From contig JAHDVF020000240.1 in assembly GCA_022606425.2 (NCBI GenBank), positions 2,868,501 to 2,932,500 of the forward strand: a DNA stretch of 64,000 nt, given 5' to 3'. The stretch comes from Lepidostoma basale (Eukaryota; Arthropoda; Insecta; Trichoptera; Lepidostomatidae). Shown piece after piece: positions 43,801 through 51,724 of the stretch (positions are counted from its first letter, which is position 1; each line of letters starts with the position of its first letter). The notes beneath the pieces are model-generated. The model worked only from the letters and a program-made list of their open reading frames with translations, was not told where the DNA came from and ran no database searches. A program made the position numbers and the translations under genes.

Positions 43801-46397
43801 TCATTGCAGTTTCAAAGAGATGGGCATCTCATTACCCATTTCTTTAAATTAATTAGGGGATATTTCGAGAACTCGGCCGTGCTGGAGGGTGTGCGGACTT
43901 TTGTCCCTGATAGATATCTCCGACAGCGTCAGCATAGATTGTTTTACCTACCAGCCGCCAGAACCAACCTGCCTCTGGTGACACCGGTGGGAAGAGCAAT
44001 TAGTCTGCTGAACGCGGTCTCCTCGGAGATCGACGTCTTTCATATTAGTGAAAGTACGTTCAGAAGGCTTAATTAATTCTGGAGAGTATCCCGCCTTCCT
44101 AATGTTGAACCATCTCTCATGCGTTTCTGGTAGTATACTATACACAATATATTATTTTACCTGTTCCCAATAGATGCCTTAAAAAATTAATGTCTGTTGA
44201 TGAAATAAACTGATTTTTTATTTGATTTTGATTTGATCTCTATGCAGTGAGTAGTATTGTTATAATTTGTTTTGCAGTATCAACTCTTGCTGGTGGAAGC
44301 CATCCTGTCCTTCAACAAGGACGGCCCCCTTGGCGCTGTCATTCCGCGCAAGCACAAGGGTTTGCTGCACGGGGTGCTGGCCGGCTTAGGGGCGGGCTTC
44401 TCAGTCGCCGGGACCATCACCGGCCTCGTGGCTAATAGAGATAGTCTCGGCGGCACCAGCGCGCATGGAGCTTGTGGTGAGATATATTCATATCTTTCAT
44501 TTCCTTATCCATGCCGTCACTCGCCCCTCTGAGGGGTTGCCGATTACCTCGCTGGGAGAGGGGGGAAACTGACCCGCAATGCCTCGTCCTCCTCCTCTTT
44601 AGCTCAATTTGTATTTGTATTTATATATTTAGTGTTAACTTTCTATATTATCTTCCCTATTCCACAATATTAAATAAATTTCCTTCTTCCCCCCATCCTG
44701 CAATTTGTCTCCTCCCTCCCTCCTGTGCCTCCTGCTGTGTATTATTTTTTCTGTAACATATTTCTGTATCAATTGTGTATTTTATTTTGCTGTTGCATTG
44801 CTTTGTGTGTACGACGGGACATTGCGGGAGAGTACCGTAGCTTAAATGTGGTCTGGGTCCCCCTTGGTCGCAGAAATATATGGTACATATATTTTTATTT
44901 TTTCTTAATGTAAAAGTCCCACATGGATGAGGAACGGGCCAAGAGAGTGCATGAGCCCGGTAATATTATTATTTCCCATGTCGTCTTCTGCACACAAATA
45001 ACGACTTATTTTTCTTTCAATATATCTGATGATCTGTGACACAGAAACTATGTCCCCTAAGATGATGACAGACATATAGAGAATTTCCACCGATTACCCG
45101 AAGCTGTTATACGCGAACGGTGCCTTTTGTCAGTTTCGATCATTCAATTTCTAGGTTCGTTCCTCGTCCATGCGGGACTCATGATGTTAGAAAAAATATA
45201 TGTAAGAAATCAAGAGGGACCCAGGTCACATGTCCCGCCGTACATGAAAATTATAAAATTACACTTAAAATATTAAATATAAGAGACACGGGATTATATG
45301 GGAAGCAGGCTTTTGGACACATGACAGAGGGAAATGAAAGGAGGAACAGAGGACGCAGAACTTAATAATATAGCGGACACGGAACAGGTCAAGGGAACAG
45401 GACATTGTGAAAAACTAAAAAAAAATATTTACGGAAATGGCCCTGACATGATGAGAGAAGGGGGTTCCCACCACATACCCGAGGCTGTTATAGAGCGCAG
45501 CGTCGCCCTTTCGTCAACCTCGCTCATGCACTTTCTAGGCCTGTTCCCCATCCATCCGGGATGCCAGACCGCATTTAATCTAATTTTTTACCGCCTTCCA
45601 TGTCCCGCTCACTTACACATTTAAAGTTACACTATTTTTCTTATAGCTAACATTTAGTGAACTTAACCTAGGTATCACTGTGAAGACAAACTTTTATTTT
45701 GTCATGAGGATCATCTGTCCCTTCATCTCTTAGGTAGTCTTTTTTTTCTCCTCATTCCCGTCTCTTGGCGTCATCTACACAAAAAATGCCGCCGTAAAAT
45801 TCTTGATAATTAATTTTATTTTATTTGAATGAAATTTAACGTTTCTCCTTTCTAAAGCATTAACAAATGTGAAAATACAATCTTTTGATGAACATTTTTA
45901 TAAATTAAAGCGCAGTTTTTTCCACTTTTGATTTTATTTTTCTCGACATTTTTCGAAGGCTTTCCATCATAGGAATAACGATATAAATTAACCGCTCAAA
46001 AGTGGAAAAACAGTGTTTTGTTTATAAAAAACATTCGTTACTCTTTTTGATATATAAACTTATTTTATTTTATTTATTTATTTCAGCTTTAATAGCACTG
46101 AGTTTTACGCTTATCAGCTGCATAAATGGACTGCTGGCCTTCTTCAGCCCTCGGCTTAGGGACAAGGTGAAGCCGGCCTACGTGAAGGCGCTGCATACGG
46201 TGAGCGGGTCGCTGGCTGTCATCATGGGACTAGTCACGCTGTGTATTGGTATCAACAGGACCTCTGTGGTGATCATTGGCAGGCCATGTGCCACCGGCCT
46301 CACTGTTCTGATAGCCTTGGCCCTCGTGTATACTCTCATCATGCCTATGATCAGTTTGAAAGGATATTTAAATAATATGAGAGCAACTGTTTTATAA
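31634..46397 (+). CDS. Cytochrome b561 domain protein (CYB561D2-like), gene 2, spliced, 240 aa
   Basis: Join of 31634..31846, 44278..44476 and 46087..46397. Predicted six-helix haem b transmembrane reductase. Putative haem ligands are H64 (FHIHIILS), H102 (GLLHGVLAG), H134 (SAHGACA) and H174 (KALHTVSG). Helices lie at about 24-50, 63-82, 99-122, 135-157, 174-193 and 207-227. Start ATG at 31634 (ATATAATGC). Introns are 12,431 bp (phase 0, donor GTAAGT, acceptor TTTTGCAG) and 1,610 bp (phase 1, donor GTGAGA, acceptor TTATTTCAG). Intron positions match gene 1 exactly relative to the histidines. The proteins share the fold and family motifs but are well diverged, so the duplication is old. A CRE-like TTACGTCAC lies about 40 nt upstream of the ATG. 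The giant intron 1 is filled with LINEs, SINEs, hAT, PLE and hairpin repeats. Assignment to the D2 branch rather than another b561 branch is inference. Confidence 0.86.
31890..31985. repeat. Hairpin-repeat remnant
   Basis: AACTCCATATTAAATAATTT and GGGAATGGCATGTATCGCC are units of the repeat cluster at 32975-33590. Confidence 0.5.
31986..32245 (+). mobile_element. SINE-1 (tRNA-derived) with (AAAT)n tail
   Basis: Head GACCTTCGTGGCCGAGTG with B-box-like GGTTAGATTCCCGG, body AGTCTGATTGTCACACTGTC, ATAAAATTGCGGCAGAT and ACATCGATTTGGCTC, tail AAATAAATAAATAAATAAG. Full-length copy. Confidence 0.82.
32246..32465. repeat. Hairpin-repeat units
   Basis: GAGACGTTTTCATTCGTATT and GAGGTAAAACTCCATATTAA recur several times to 33560. 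No coding signal. Confidence 0.5.
32466..32970 (+). mobile_element. LINE (family E) 3' fragment
   Basis: Reads VRAQTNKATAVAGCLRDTLR, MLIESKVKIYKACVRPIMTY, LRVAEMRTLRWIAGKTLRDR, RWGRSRRRFWIDHGDRM and SKRLPGRPPNRWRDGW, ending in GAGGAAGAAGAAGAAG. One stop at about 32639. Confidence 0.82.
32975..33590. repeat. Cluster of four hairpin-repeat units
   Basis: Blocks repeat in alternating orientation: GGGAATG(G/A)CATGTATCGCC, GGCATTAT, AAACGTCTATTT and AACTCCATATTAAATAA. Forms such as AATGCCTTAAAAGGGCC-AAACATGTCATTCC contain a short stem followed by AAAC. Confidence 0.65.
33605..34190. mobile_element. Palindromic element with ~115-bp terminal inverted repeats
   Basis: Left arm ATTGTATCTCAATAGAGACG ... 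CAAGGTGTTTACAGGACTTA is mirrored by right arm TAAGTCCTGTAAACACCTTG ... CGTCTTTATTGAGATACAAT. Centre holds two CATAGATGGC blocks in inverted arrangement. No transposase. Partial copy at 5222-5630. Confidence 0.88.
34250..34440 (-). mobile_element. LINE family A fragment
   Basis: GAACCGCCATACTCCTC to CATGTTTTACTCGGTGTACC; minus-strand codons for NEEEAREVYQE and RSRNNQRVCMT-like residues. Decayed. Confidence 0.65.
34441..34880. other. No recognised gene
   Basis: (ATTT)n at 34448-34470, then unassigned sequence. AGTGGACTTCGACGCTGAAC at about 34751 could belong with the LTR-like module that follows. Confidence 0.4.
34880..35285 (+). promoter_or_regulatory. LTR-like Pol II promoter / polyadenylation module
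   Basis: A GC-rich island with a TATA box (CATATAAAAG at 34911-34920), an initiator-like TCAGTCAGTATTG about 25 nt later and AATAAA at about 35215-35221, near GTGACCTGCAATAAACGC. This promoter-short leader-polyA order is that of an insect LTR retrotransposon LTR. A 76-codon frame inside (34955-35185) is probably fortuitous. LTR edges and target duplication were not located. Confidence 0.45.
35286..35507. other. No recognised feature
   Basis: AT-rich. Confidence 0.35.
35516..35951. mobile_element. hAT MITE with perfect TIRs and nested LINE chimera
   Basis: CAGCGGTTTCCAACC at the left end is the exact reverse complement of GGTTGGAAACCGCTG at the right. TTTTAATG duplicated at 35508-35515 and 35952-35959 (8 bp). 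Its centre holds a foreign 35600-35866 segment made of two LINE tails. Confidence 0.92.
35600..35866. mobile_element. Chimera of two LINE 3' tails, tail-to-tail outward
   Basis: 35600-35648 is the family A tail on the minus strand (AACTAACTAACCATCACGCC, CTCCGAAGGGGTAGGCAG). At 35649 it switches to the family B 3' end on the plus strand (TCTGCTGAACGCGGTCTCCT ... CTGATTTGATTTGATTG). The join falls in GGCAGTCTGC, where both families have similar bases. Confidence 0.8.
36099..36580 (+). mobile_element. Internally deleted Tc1/mariner-like element, copy 3
   Basis: Begins ACAGGGTGTTTTTTT. Encodes, with stops, ALRIVQIYFETHGSV, YRALRPFYGRHNRPSVQVIR and RQLSKIGFHDCA, then SRGAHMPELIS, the C-terminus. 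The catalytic core is missing. Confidence 0.72.
36581..37060. other. No gene; SINE-1 head remnant
   Basis: CGCTTCGCGGTAGAGTGGTA at about 36809-36846 is a broken SINE-1 head. Rest AT-rich. Confidence 0.45.
37062..37190 (-). mobile_element. LINE 3'-end fragment
   Basis: CTACTTCTTCTTCTT tail, then GACGTCCAGCTTTCCCTCCA, resembling the 3' end of family E (5744-5850). Confidence 0.5.
37430..38300 (-). pseudogene. Decayed unknown insect repeat-associated protein
   Basis: On the minus strand a single frame runs from about 38290 (TKIVSRKYLYDQMQQQDLPN) through SCCGDTPDNLSSFKQRFAYF, GRPGLPSKSFEDSSERTKRR-like sequence, LHKILINGAAVIENALLPVG and EARNKHFRLYRENYARKFSK to YNRLLLSSDPTIK (stop 37551). Two in-frame stops (about 38206 and 37830) break it, and a frame-shifted tail (NMLLPAGPNTESDISDMDQD) lies at 37500-37440. 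Similar unnamed proteins are, as I recall, dispersed in insect genomes, suggesting a transposon-borne or domesticated family. A TATTTTAAG acceptor-like site is at about 38300. Function unknown. Confidence 0.6.
38301..39130. other. No recognised feature
   Basis: Short open frames at 38363-38644 and 38667-38858 lack any recognised motif. 38700-38800 and 38900-39010 are less AT-rich but without splice-supported coding. Confidence 0.35.
39133..39215 (+). repeat. SINE-2 fragment
   Basis: GGTTTAGGACTTGGATTTAA and CGATTCATTATTCG with ATAATGAATTATTTTC follow the SINE-2 order. Confidence 0.45.
39416..39650 (+). mobile_element. LINE family A 3' fragment
   Basis: MNVERMVKKVYVNNINGTKN, GRPRKTWHDQINQILNVEKA and VWQIILYVYPVGETA, then CCCCGTCGGGGAGACGGCGT and a TTAGTTCGTTA tail. 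A stretch of the family (GHVRSRRNRRAC...) is deleted. Confidence 0.8.
39651..40107. other. No recognised feature
   Basis: AT-rich. Confidence 0.35.
40108..40345 (+). mobile_element. SINE-1 copy
   Basis: TATGGCCGAGTTGTAAG head, GGTTCGATTCCCGGCGATGG B-box region, CAGTGTGATTGTCACACTGT body, TTTACATCGATTTGGCTC and GAGCGATTCAAC 3' end. Confidence 0.82.
40560..40930 (+). mobile_element. Penelope-like element fragment: GIY-YIG endonuclease remnant
   Basis: The plus strand reads GIYKIECRDCDAFYIGKTE, a stop, then LKTRIDKHKQAFTKY, and in shifted frames ANHCIEFDHSFDKI and KLNKLETLEIFKSVELNENI. GIY...FYIG with the Cys-x2-Cys insert (CRDC) and R...H is the signature of the C-terminal endonuclease of Penelope-like elements (family knowledge). 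The RT is absent and stops are present. A related 3' end lies at 50346-50462 (minus). Confidence 0.8.
40945..41700 (-). mobile_element. LINE family A, longest open 3' part
   Basis: Minus-strand frame 41582-40953 is open for 209 codons: MYLGSMFTADARTDSDVERR, KAKTAVHNGVLVPTLMYGSE, RSLRRMGGRTIYDR, GSLRWFGRMERMDGERMVKK, GRPRKTWHDQINQILKVGHV, RRACMTRCMNVEEAREVCQD and WRSILSAYPCGETA. The KSKVMVFEREEQMTVC segment continues to 41700 in another frame. The 3' hairpin is CCCCTGCGGGG. RT core missing. Confidence 0.88.
41701..42235. other. AT-rich stretch with one hairpin module
   Basis: CACCTGTAGATGGAGGTATC then CTCCGAAACATAAGGTG at 41965-42002 forms GGAGG/CCTCC followed by GAAAC, the same architecture as other modules in the window. 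Confidence 0.5.
42236..42385 (-). mobile_element. Decayed SINE-1
   Basis: GCCATTTTATTGTGAAATAA, AAAGACAGTGTGACAATCAC and GGTATTCGAACCCGGGATC on the plus strand are the reverse complement of the SINE-1 body and B box. Confidence 0.7.
42386..42645. other. No recognised feature
   Basis: AT-rich. Confidence 0.35.
42650..42790. mobile_element. hAT-type terminal fragment
   Basis: CAGTGGTTCTCAAAGTGG is a canonical hAT terminus and is followed by GGGGTACGTGCACAACGCC. A matching opposite end and duplication were not found. Confidence 0.5.
42838..42900 (-). mobile_element. Short LINE family A tail
   Basis: ACTAACCATCACCCGGG and GACTGACACACTTTTCTTTC; about 60 bp only. Confidence 0.45.
43019..43258 (-). 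mobile_element. SINE-1 copy
   Basis: Full-length on the minus strand, from GACCTTCGTGGCCGAGTAG through GGTCCCAGGTTCGATTCCCG and CAGTGTGATTGTCACACTGT to GAGCGATTCAACAAAATA. Confidence 0.82.
43390..44240 (+). mobile_element. Jockey-like LINE (family B), best copy
   Basis: Open from 43444 to 44074: NNQQLTYVSTIKDLGIIYES, IALRMLGFIIRTGRVFRDPN, SRLESGSAIWSPHEARYSVI, ILRYLYMREYGSYPWLYPTA, RDGHLITHFFKLIRGYFENS, RYLRQRQHRLFYLPAARTNL and GRAISLLNAVSSEIDVFHIS. Ends in AAACTGATTTTTTATTTGAT and (TTTTGAT) repeats 40 bp before exon 2 of b561 gene 2. Codes only the part after the RT palm, so it is 5'-truncated. Confidence 0.88.
44278..44476 (+). CDS. b561 gene 2, exon 2
   Basis: Acceptor ATTTGTTTTGCAG|TAT; donor G|GTGAGA. 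Encodes YQLLLVEAILSFNKDG to GGTSAHGAC with H102 and H134. Conspicuously GC-rich compared with its surroundings, as expected for constrained coding sequence. Confidence 0.86.
44480..46086. other. Intron 2 of gene 2, retroposon remnants
   Basis: Contains CTGTTATA-family retroposon pieces (44925-44965 minus; 45075-45190 and 45455-45575 plus) and, at 45895-46015, a hairpin repeat (TTTTTTCCACTTTTGATTTT ... CAAAAGTGGAAAAACAGTG). No extra exon seen. Confidence 0.55.
46087..46397 (+). CDS. b561 gene 2, exon 3 and stop
   Basis: Acceptor TTTATTTATTTCAG|CT. Encodes ALIALSFTLISCINGLLAFF to GYLNNMRATVL and TAA, with H174 in VKALHTVSGS. Coding sequence again GC-richer than the intron. Confidence 0.86.
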
Positions 46398-46424
46398 AAC
46401 GTTCAAATATTACCTAAATAACGT

Positions 46425-46430
46425 AATAAA
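46425..46430 (+). terminator. Polyadenylation signal of b561 gene 2
   Basis: AATAAA 28 nt after the stop codon, followed by a GTGGTGAG GT-rich stretch. No other canonical signal in the next 100 nt. Confidence 0.6.
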
Positions 46431-46499
46431 GTGGTGAGATTAAAATAATTTCATACCTTCCTTTTCCTCTTTCCATCCCTTCTCTTCTTCTATTTTTCT

Positions 46500-46750
46500 T
46501 CCTCAGCCTATTCCCGTCCACTCCTGGACAAAGACCTCCTCCATTCGCTTCCATGTCACTCTGTCCTGTGCAGACTGCATCCAGGTTATTCCGACGTGTC
46601 TGTTCAGATCATCTTTCCACCGTAGTTGCGGTTGCCCTGCATTTCTCTTTGCCGTCCACGGTCTCCAAGTCAGCAGTCTTCTTGTCCACTTTTCATCTGA
46701 GCTTCTGGCTACGTGACTTGCCCATTGCCATTTTAGAGCTGCCATAACCT
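46500..46750 (-). mobile_element. LINE C-terminus (family H)
   Basis: MAALKWQWASHVARSSDEKW, TRRLLTWRPWTAKRNAGQPQ, LRWKDDLNRHVGITWMQSAQ and DRVTWKRMEEVFVQEWTGIG form one open minus-strand frame. A second, more decayed copy is at 53655-53900. Confidence 0.82.
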
Positions 46751-47080
46751 ATCAAATGATGTCCCCTGAGAGGATGAAGTCTAACTGCACACAAAAAATA
46801 GTCTATTTTTCTTTTATCAAATCTGACGATCTGTGATACTATGTCCCTTGAGATAACGTAAGTCCTTCATGGACGAGAGATGGGCCTAGGGATTCAAGAA
46901 GCGAAGCTGACGATAGGCGCCGTAACACATATAAAATCTTCATGTAAGCGGTAGGAATCATACAAAAGGTTACTCACCGGTTACCCGAGGTTGTTATAGG
47001 ACGCAGCGGCGCCATTTTATTAGCCTCGATCGTTCCCTTCCTAGGCCCTAGTGAAGACTAGGGACTGTGTGAAGACACAA
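46751..47080. repeat. Retroposon pieces (CTGTTATAGG family)
   Basis: GACGATCTGTGATACTATG, TTCATGGACGAGAGATGGGC, then GGTTACCCGAGGTTGTTATA and CGCAGCGGCGCCATTTT in opposite arrangement; no coding. Confidence 0.5.
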
Positions 47081-47084
47081 CTTG

Positions 47085-47640
47085 ACAAATGCTTGGTTTT
47101 GCCATCAGAAACCCCAAGATTTTTCAACATATTCAGGTGTTGAAGTTGCTCTGGTGAGAAATCAGTTGGAATTTAGTTTCATTATCTGGGCACCACATTA
47201 GATTCGATATTCCCTGATGGTGGAGAAGCTGCAGAAGAAATTTCTGGGATACTTCTATCTTCGGGAGTATCGATATTACCCATGGCTCTTTCCAACTGAT
47301 TTCTTGCTAGGGATGATGGGCTACCAGTCACTCGAGAGGAGACGAGACATTCACTTGGGTGTTCACTTCTTTCGACTGATAGGTGATTGTATACACAACT
47401 CAGAAATCCTGAGTGATGTAGGTCTGTTCGTTCCTGATAATTATCTTCGACAAAGGGGCCACAGCTTGTTTTATCTCGCACGATGCAGAACCAAGCTGCC
47501 AATGGTTATGCCGGTAGGCAGAGCAATATCTTTGCTAAATCATGTCATCTCGGAGGTTGACGTATTTAGTGATAGTGTAGTTGACCCGAGGGAGGCGCTG
47601 TCTCTGTCATTGTTATAATTGTGAGTTTATCATATTATTT
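47085..47640 (+). mobile_element. Jockey-like LINE (family C) 3' fragment
   Basis: MVEKLQKKFLGYFYLREYRY, YQSLERRRDIHLGVHFFRLI, SEILSDVGLFVPDNYLRQRG, TKLPMVMPVGRAISLLNHVI; open from 47217 to 47616. Upstream 47110-47200 encodes SLVKNQLEFSFIIWAPH-like residues with stops. Confidence 0.85.
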
Positions 47641-47704
47641 CATTATGTGTTATTTACTATTCTATCTCAAACTTTTTGTTCATTATATAATGTATCATTG
47701 GAAT

Positions 47705-47857
47705 CAGTGGCGGTACTGCCATAGAAGCCCAGAAGCCCGGCTTGCGTAAGACATTTTGAATCAAAACCTCTTCTGGCTTACAGAGGTTCAGCTATTGTGG
47801 CTATTCCTCTTGCGTCTGATGGGAACATTCTGGGCTTCTATGGGAGTACCGCCACTG
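47705..47857. mobile_element. 153-bp hAT MITE
   Basis: Inverted ends CAGTGGCGGTACTGCCATAG and (reversed) CAGTGGCGGTACTCCCATAG; exact 8-bp duplication ATTGGAAT at 47697-47704 and 47858-47865. Confidence 0.92.
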
Positions 47858-47889
47858 ATTGGAATGCAATTCTGTGATGCTTTTGATAT

Positions 47890-48765
47890 GTTTTAATAGA
47901 TAAATGAAATAATGAAATAATTTCAGAGATTCTTACCTTGTCTCTGAGAGTCTTCCCTAATTCGCAGTACTCTCATCTGAGATGTTCAAAGAATGGTCCT
48001 AATTGTGTCAGCTCTAGTTTCTAAACAAAATGTCATAATGGCCCTTACACAAGTTTTGTAAATTTTATTCGAACCTCGTCATCTATGAGTTAGTTGAATG
48101 CATTGATATGTTTTATGATTATTTTTTCTTTTTCGATGAGCGGGATTCATACAATTGTTCAATTGCGGGATTCATACAATTCAGCATTAAGGTTTATCGC
48201 TGTCTTTAATTTACAATCACCCGAACATTTAGTATCTTTGATAAACCAGCATGAATCATTTATCTCACCATAAATGGGACAGATTATAAGATCAAAGAAT
48301 GTCAAATTTAATGTGAAACAGTTTGGTATATTGAAAAATGCATTCTCATAGATATGAAAGCTTAACGAATGTATTTAAATTACTTTAATATTTATTTAAA
48401 CGTATTATTATTTATGAGATGTACATATGAATAAGTAATAAGTTATGTATCTATATATTATATAACCTACATAATTTTTAAAATAATTTTTTGAGAAACT
48501 AATTATGTTTTATGACCGTTGTTTTTGTTAACCTGTATATAATGAACTAGTTATTATTGTTATAATAACGATGCCCTACGTGTAACATAAATTAAATAAA
48601 CACAAAAGTCCGGATCGTCCATGTCAACATGTGCAACATCGAAAAAAACATTATGTGCTAAATTAAAAAACCGGTGGATTCGTGGAACATAAATTAAATA
48701 GTCAATATGTGCACCATCTAAAAAGAATATTTTGTGTTAAATTATTATTTTTTGTTATTTTATTT
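47890..48765. other. No recognised gene
   Basis: AT-rich; AAAGTCCGGATCGTCCATG (about 48605) resembles a block near 8900. Confidence 0.4.
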
Positions 48766-48769
48766 TATA

Positions 48770-48990
48770 TCATTGTATTTTATATTATTTGTTTTAGATT
48801 TATTTTGTGAGTGTTGGACGATCGAAGTGTGCGCGGGAGATGCCTATTGGTGGCGATAAGATTCGCAACCCCGCGTCTCCCGCGGGGCGAAAAGAGAAGG
48901 ATGGAGTGCCGCATCAGTAAAAGTGTGACAGTCCATTCTTTCTGCCTACCCTTTCGGGGAGACGGCGTGATGGTTAGTTAGTTAGTTAGT
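48770..48990 (+). mobile_element. SINE-3 with LINE-A-type tail, copy 3
   Basis: GTGAGTGTTGGACGATCGAA, GTGTGCGCGGGAGATGCC, CCCGCGTCTCCCGCGGGGCG (strong stem), GAAAAGAGAAGGATGGAGTG, then GCCTACCCTTTCGGGGAGAC and (TTAG)n. The best-preserved copy. Confidence 0.75.
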
Positions 48991-49310
48991 TATGATGACC
49001 TAGGAAAACGTGGCATGATAAAATCAATTAAATATTAAATGTCGGCCACGTTCTTCCATTCTTTTACCCCTCTCTTTTCTCCTTCTTTCTTATTTCTTCA
49101 ATGGCTCTATAGTTTAGCTTTGACCTCTATTATTAACTTTCGTCATTAACTCCCGCTGTCATCCGTTGCGACCCTCCAGTTAGAAAATTGCTCTGAGGTG
49201 AGCTTAAAAGTACATTTGATTCAAATTTATGGTATTTGTTTGTATACATTAGGTCATTTGAATCCAATTACTGCATACAAATGTTTTTTTTAGCTATTTT
49301 ATTGATTTTA
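48991..49310. other. LINE family A scrap, otherwise empty
   Basis: CTAGGAAAACGTGGCATGAT and AATGTCGGCCACGTTC (48999-49051) are family A. Nothing else recognised. Confidence 0.45.
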
Positions 49311-49555
49311 ATTAACTGCTGTACGGATGTGAGACTCGGAAATCTACTGCGGACGTTATTGGAAAATTCCAGGTGTTTATAAATAGTTGCCGTCGCTCAA
49401 TATTCAAGATCTATTGACCCCAAACAGTGTCAAATGCCGTTCTCTGGACCATGGCAGGCGAAAAGCCAATTAGAGAACAAGTGGCTAGAAGCAAATGGCA
49501 GTGGATCGGTCACAATCTGAGACGGAACCCAGCCTGCAAAGCCTGCTTTGAATAA
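49311..49555 (+). mobile_element. LINE family D fragment
   Basis: CTGTACGGATGTGAGACTCG to CAATCTGAGACGGAACCCAG; codes, with frame breaks, the CGCET-KSTADVIGKFQVF and AGEKPIREQVARSKWQWIGH regions. Confidence 0.75.
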
Positions 49556-49614
49556 AAAAAATTACCTTGACTAATTGCTTAAGAACGAATAATTCATTTT
49601 TAACAGTATCAATT

Positions 49615-50340
49615 AAAAAAACTAACTAACCATCAAGCCGTTTTCCCGGAGGGGTAGGCAGAGTGGATGGAACGTCACATTGTTCTATCCTGACATAACT
49701 CTCACGCCTCTTCCACATTCATACAACGTGACTGTACGCCATTCTTTCCTCATCCATTCGTTCCATACGTCCAAACCATCTTAGTGACTCTTTTTAATTT
49801 TATTTATCACGCATTTATCCGCCTTACATTCCTTTCTTGCTTCATCATTAGATATTCTATCATGCATTGTTTTTCGCACATTCTTCCTAATGACCTGATT
49901 TCTATGGCATGTATTCTACTTTCATCCTTCTTCTACCAGCTTCAAGCTTCACTTCCATTCATAAGGGCACTAGAACTCCATTGTGCATTGCCATCTTTGC
50001 TTCAGTCGACACATTTCTATTTGCGGTAATGACTTTGAGTGCACCATTTATTTAGTTTCCAGCTCCAACCCTTCTTCCGATATATTTCTCTATTCTTCCA
50101 TCTCTTGTAAACATGCTTCCTAGGTAGACAAATTCGGTAACGTTCGCACTTATGTCACAATCCGTCATACATTTTCTTTTCGAATACCACAACATAGACT
50201 TTGACACGTCCTCACAAGGTCATACTTATTGCATGCTTCGCACATTCTTGACACTAGGACTTGTAGATCGTCCATGCTGTCAACGATTAATCATACATAA
50301 TTATTATAATAAAATTAAATTAAAAAAAATATTTATAGTA
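49615..50340 (-). mobile_element. LINE family A fragment, diverged
   Basis: Starts at the tail (ACTAACTAACCATCAAGCCG), with hairpin CCCGGAGGGG. Minus-strand codons for RMDEERMAY, LEAGRRMKVEYMP-like and SVDEAKMAMHNGVLV-like residues, plus MTDCDISANV. Many breaks. Closest to the copy at 10275-11270. Confidence 0.75.
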
Positions 50341-50345
50341 TTAAT

Positions 50346-50462
50346 TGATTAATTTGCGTTGAAAATATAATTGGGAATGGGAGCTTGGAAAATTAAAAGT
50401 AGAAAGGGTTTTGAAGGAGAAAGGAGTAAATGGAGGAATCTGATTATTAATGATGTTTTCTT
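50346..50462 (-). mobile_element. Penelope-like element 3' fragment
   Basis: Reverse complement GAAAACATCATTAATAATCA, GATTCCTCCATTTACTCC and CCAAGCTCCCATTCCCAAT parallels 40840-40920, the end of the GIY-YIG region. Confidence 0.65.
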
Positions 50463-50915
50463 CAAATTTTGAAACATATCGTGATATAATAATATTTAAG
50501 TAGAAAATTAACAGCGTTATTTTCCAAAGTGAATTGAAAAATACTTATATTACTTTCCAACATTTCCTTAAAATAGCATGTGATAGTTAGTGAGTAATTT
50601 TTCAGTGCAGATAATCTAATATGAGGCATCGCATTTAATCCTAAGTAAGCAAGTTCAGGAGAATAGCGATAACATTTGCAATAATAAGTAATTGTTATTA
50701 TCCTTATCGCTACTCCGCTCTTCGCGTCCGCGCGTACCTCAAATATTGATTTTACCATTTCGCAGTAAATGGCTGATACGTTGAAGCTTTTGTAAACGTG
50801 GATACGCAAATATCGGGGTACACACTCATTTTTTATTGGTTCAGTGACACAGTACGCTGCGATTATTATTAATTGATATGTTTACCGGATGTCTGATGGA
50901 GGGAATTTAGAAAAC
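50463..50915. other. No recognised gene
   Basis: A 115-codon minus frame at 50462-50809 has no recognised motif; CGCTACTCCGCTCTTCGCG is a local GC-rich patch. Confidence 0.35.
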
Positions 50916-50919
50916 AGAA

Positions 50920-51523
50920 TAGGGTCGAAGCACCAGTATTTGACCGCCCCCCAGTAAATAACCGTTGGTTAATAAAACAAAATATAATATGAATTGCTCT
51001 ATCTGTCCAGTCAAAAAACTTTAATCCCAAGAAACTATGACAAAAGAGGTAGGCGGAGACAATTGTTGGTAAGAAACAAAACTATCAGTTTTGAACTGTG
51101 CCTTGTCAAACGGTAAAAGTGCGTCTTCCCGTTGTTGTTTTGAGATTGTTAGTAGTTTTTTATAAGGAAAAGTGTGGCAAGAGTTTTTTTTAATGTTATT
51201 TCTTATGCAATTCTTTGAATATTTACATATTTTATATGTTAGGGTGTTTCATAATGTGACAATGTAACAAAATCTATGTATTGTATCAATATAACCTGAA
51301 GTGGTCAATTACTGGTGATTGCGCTATTTTTTTAGAGAAATATTTATTTTAATAGTAATACTCATATTTCAATAAAAAAGTTAGAGAATTTAGAGAAGTC
51401 AGTCATCAAGTTTTTTATTGATTTCTTTTATTTTGTACACTGAAATAATGAAATTAATGTCTTTAATGTGGATTTCAGTTCAAGCTGAACCTTAAACGGT
51501 CATTCATTGGTGCTTTGACCCTA
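50920..51523. mobile_element. Non-autonomous TIR element (~600 bp)
   Basis: Left end TAGGGTCGAAGCACCAGTAT, right end reversed TAGGGTCAAAGCACCAATGA, then TTTGACCG / ATGACCGT in both. No coding frame. A target duplication could not be fixed. Confidence 0.7.
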
Positions 51524-51720
51524 CTGTACAGATGAAAATAATGCATATTCAAAATGCCGTTACAATCGAAATCGTTTATTATTTTTGTTACGCCTGATAC
51601 GCAGATTATTTGTACTAGCCTTTGTTTAATTAATTTAAATAAGGGTATGATTATGATTTAAGTTTATGTGAATGATTATAATTTTCTTTAATTTTCACTG
51701 GCACTTTCTGATGTGGATTC
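51524..51720. other. No recognised feature
   Basis: AT-rich. Confidence 0.3.
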
Positions 51721-51724
51721 ACAT

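Noticed and set aside
44247..44532. Independent small ORFs around 44.3 kb
   Set aside because: They overlap exon 2 of b561 gene 2; the reading frame and splice sites of the spliced gene explain the coding signal.
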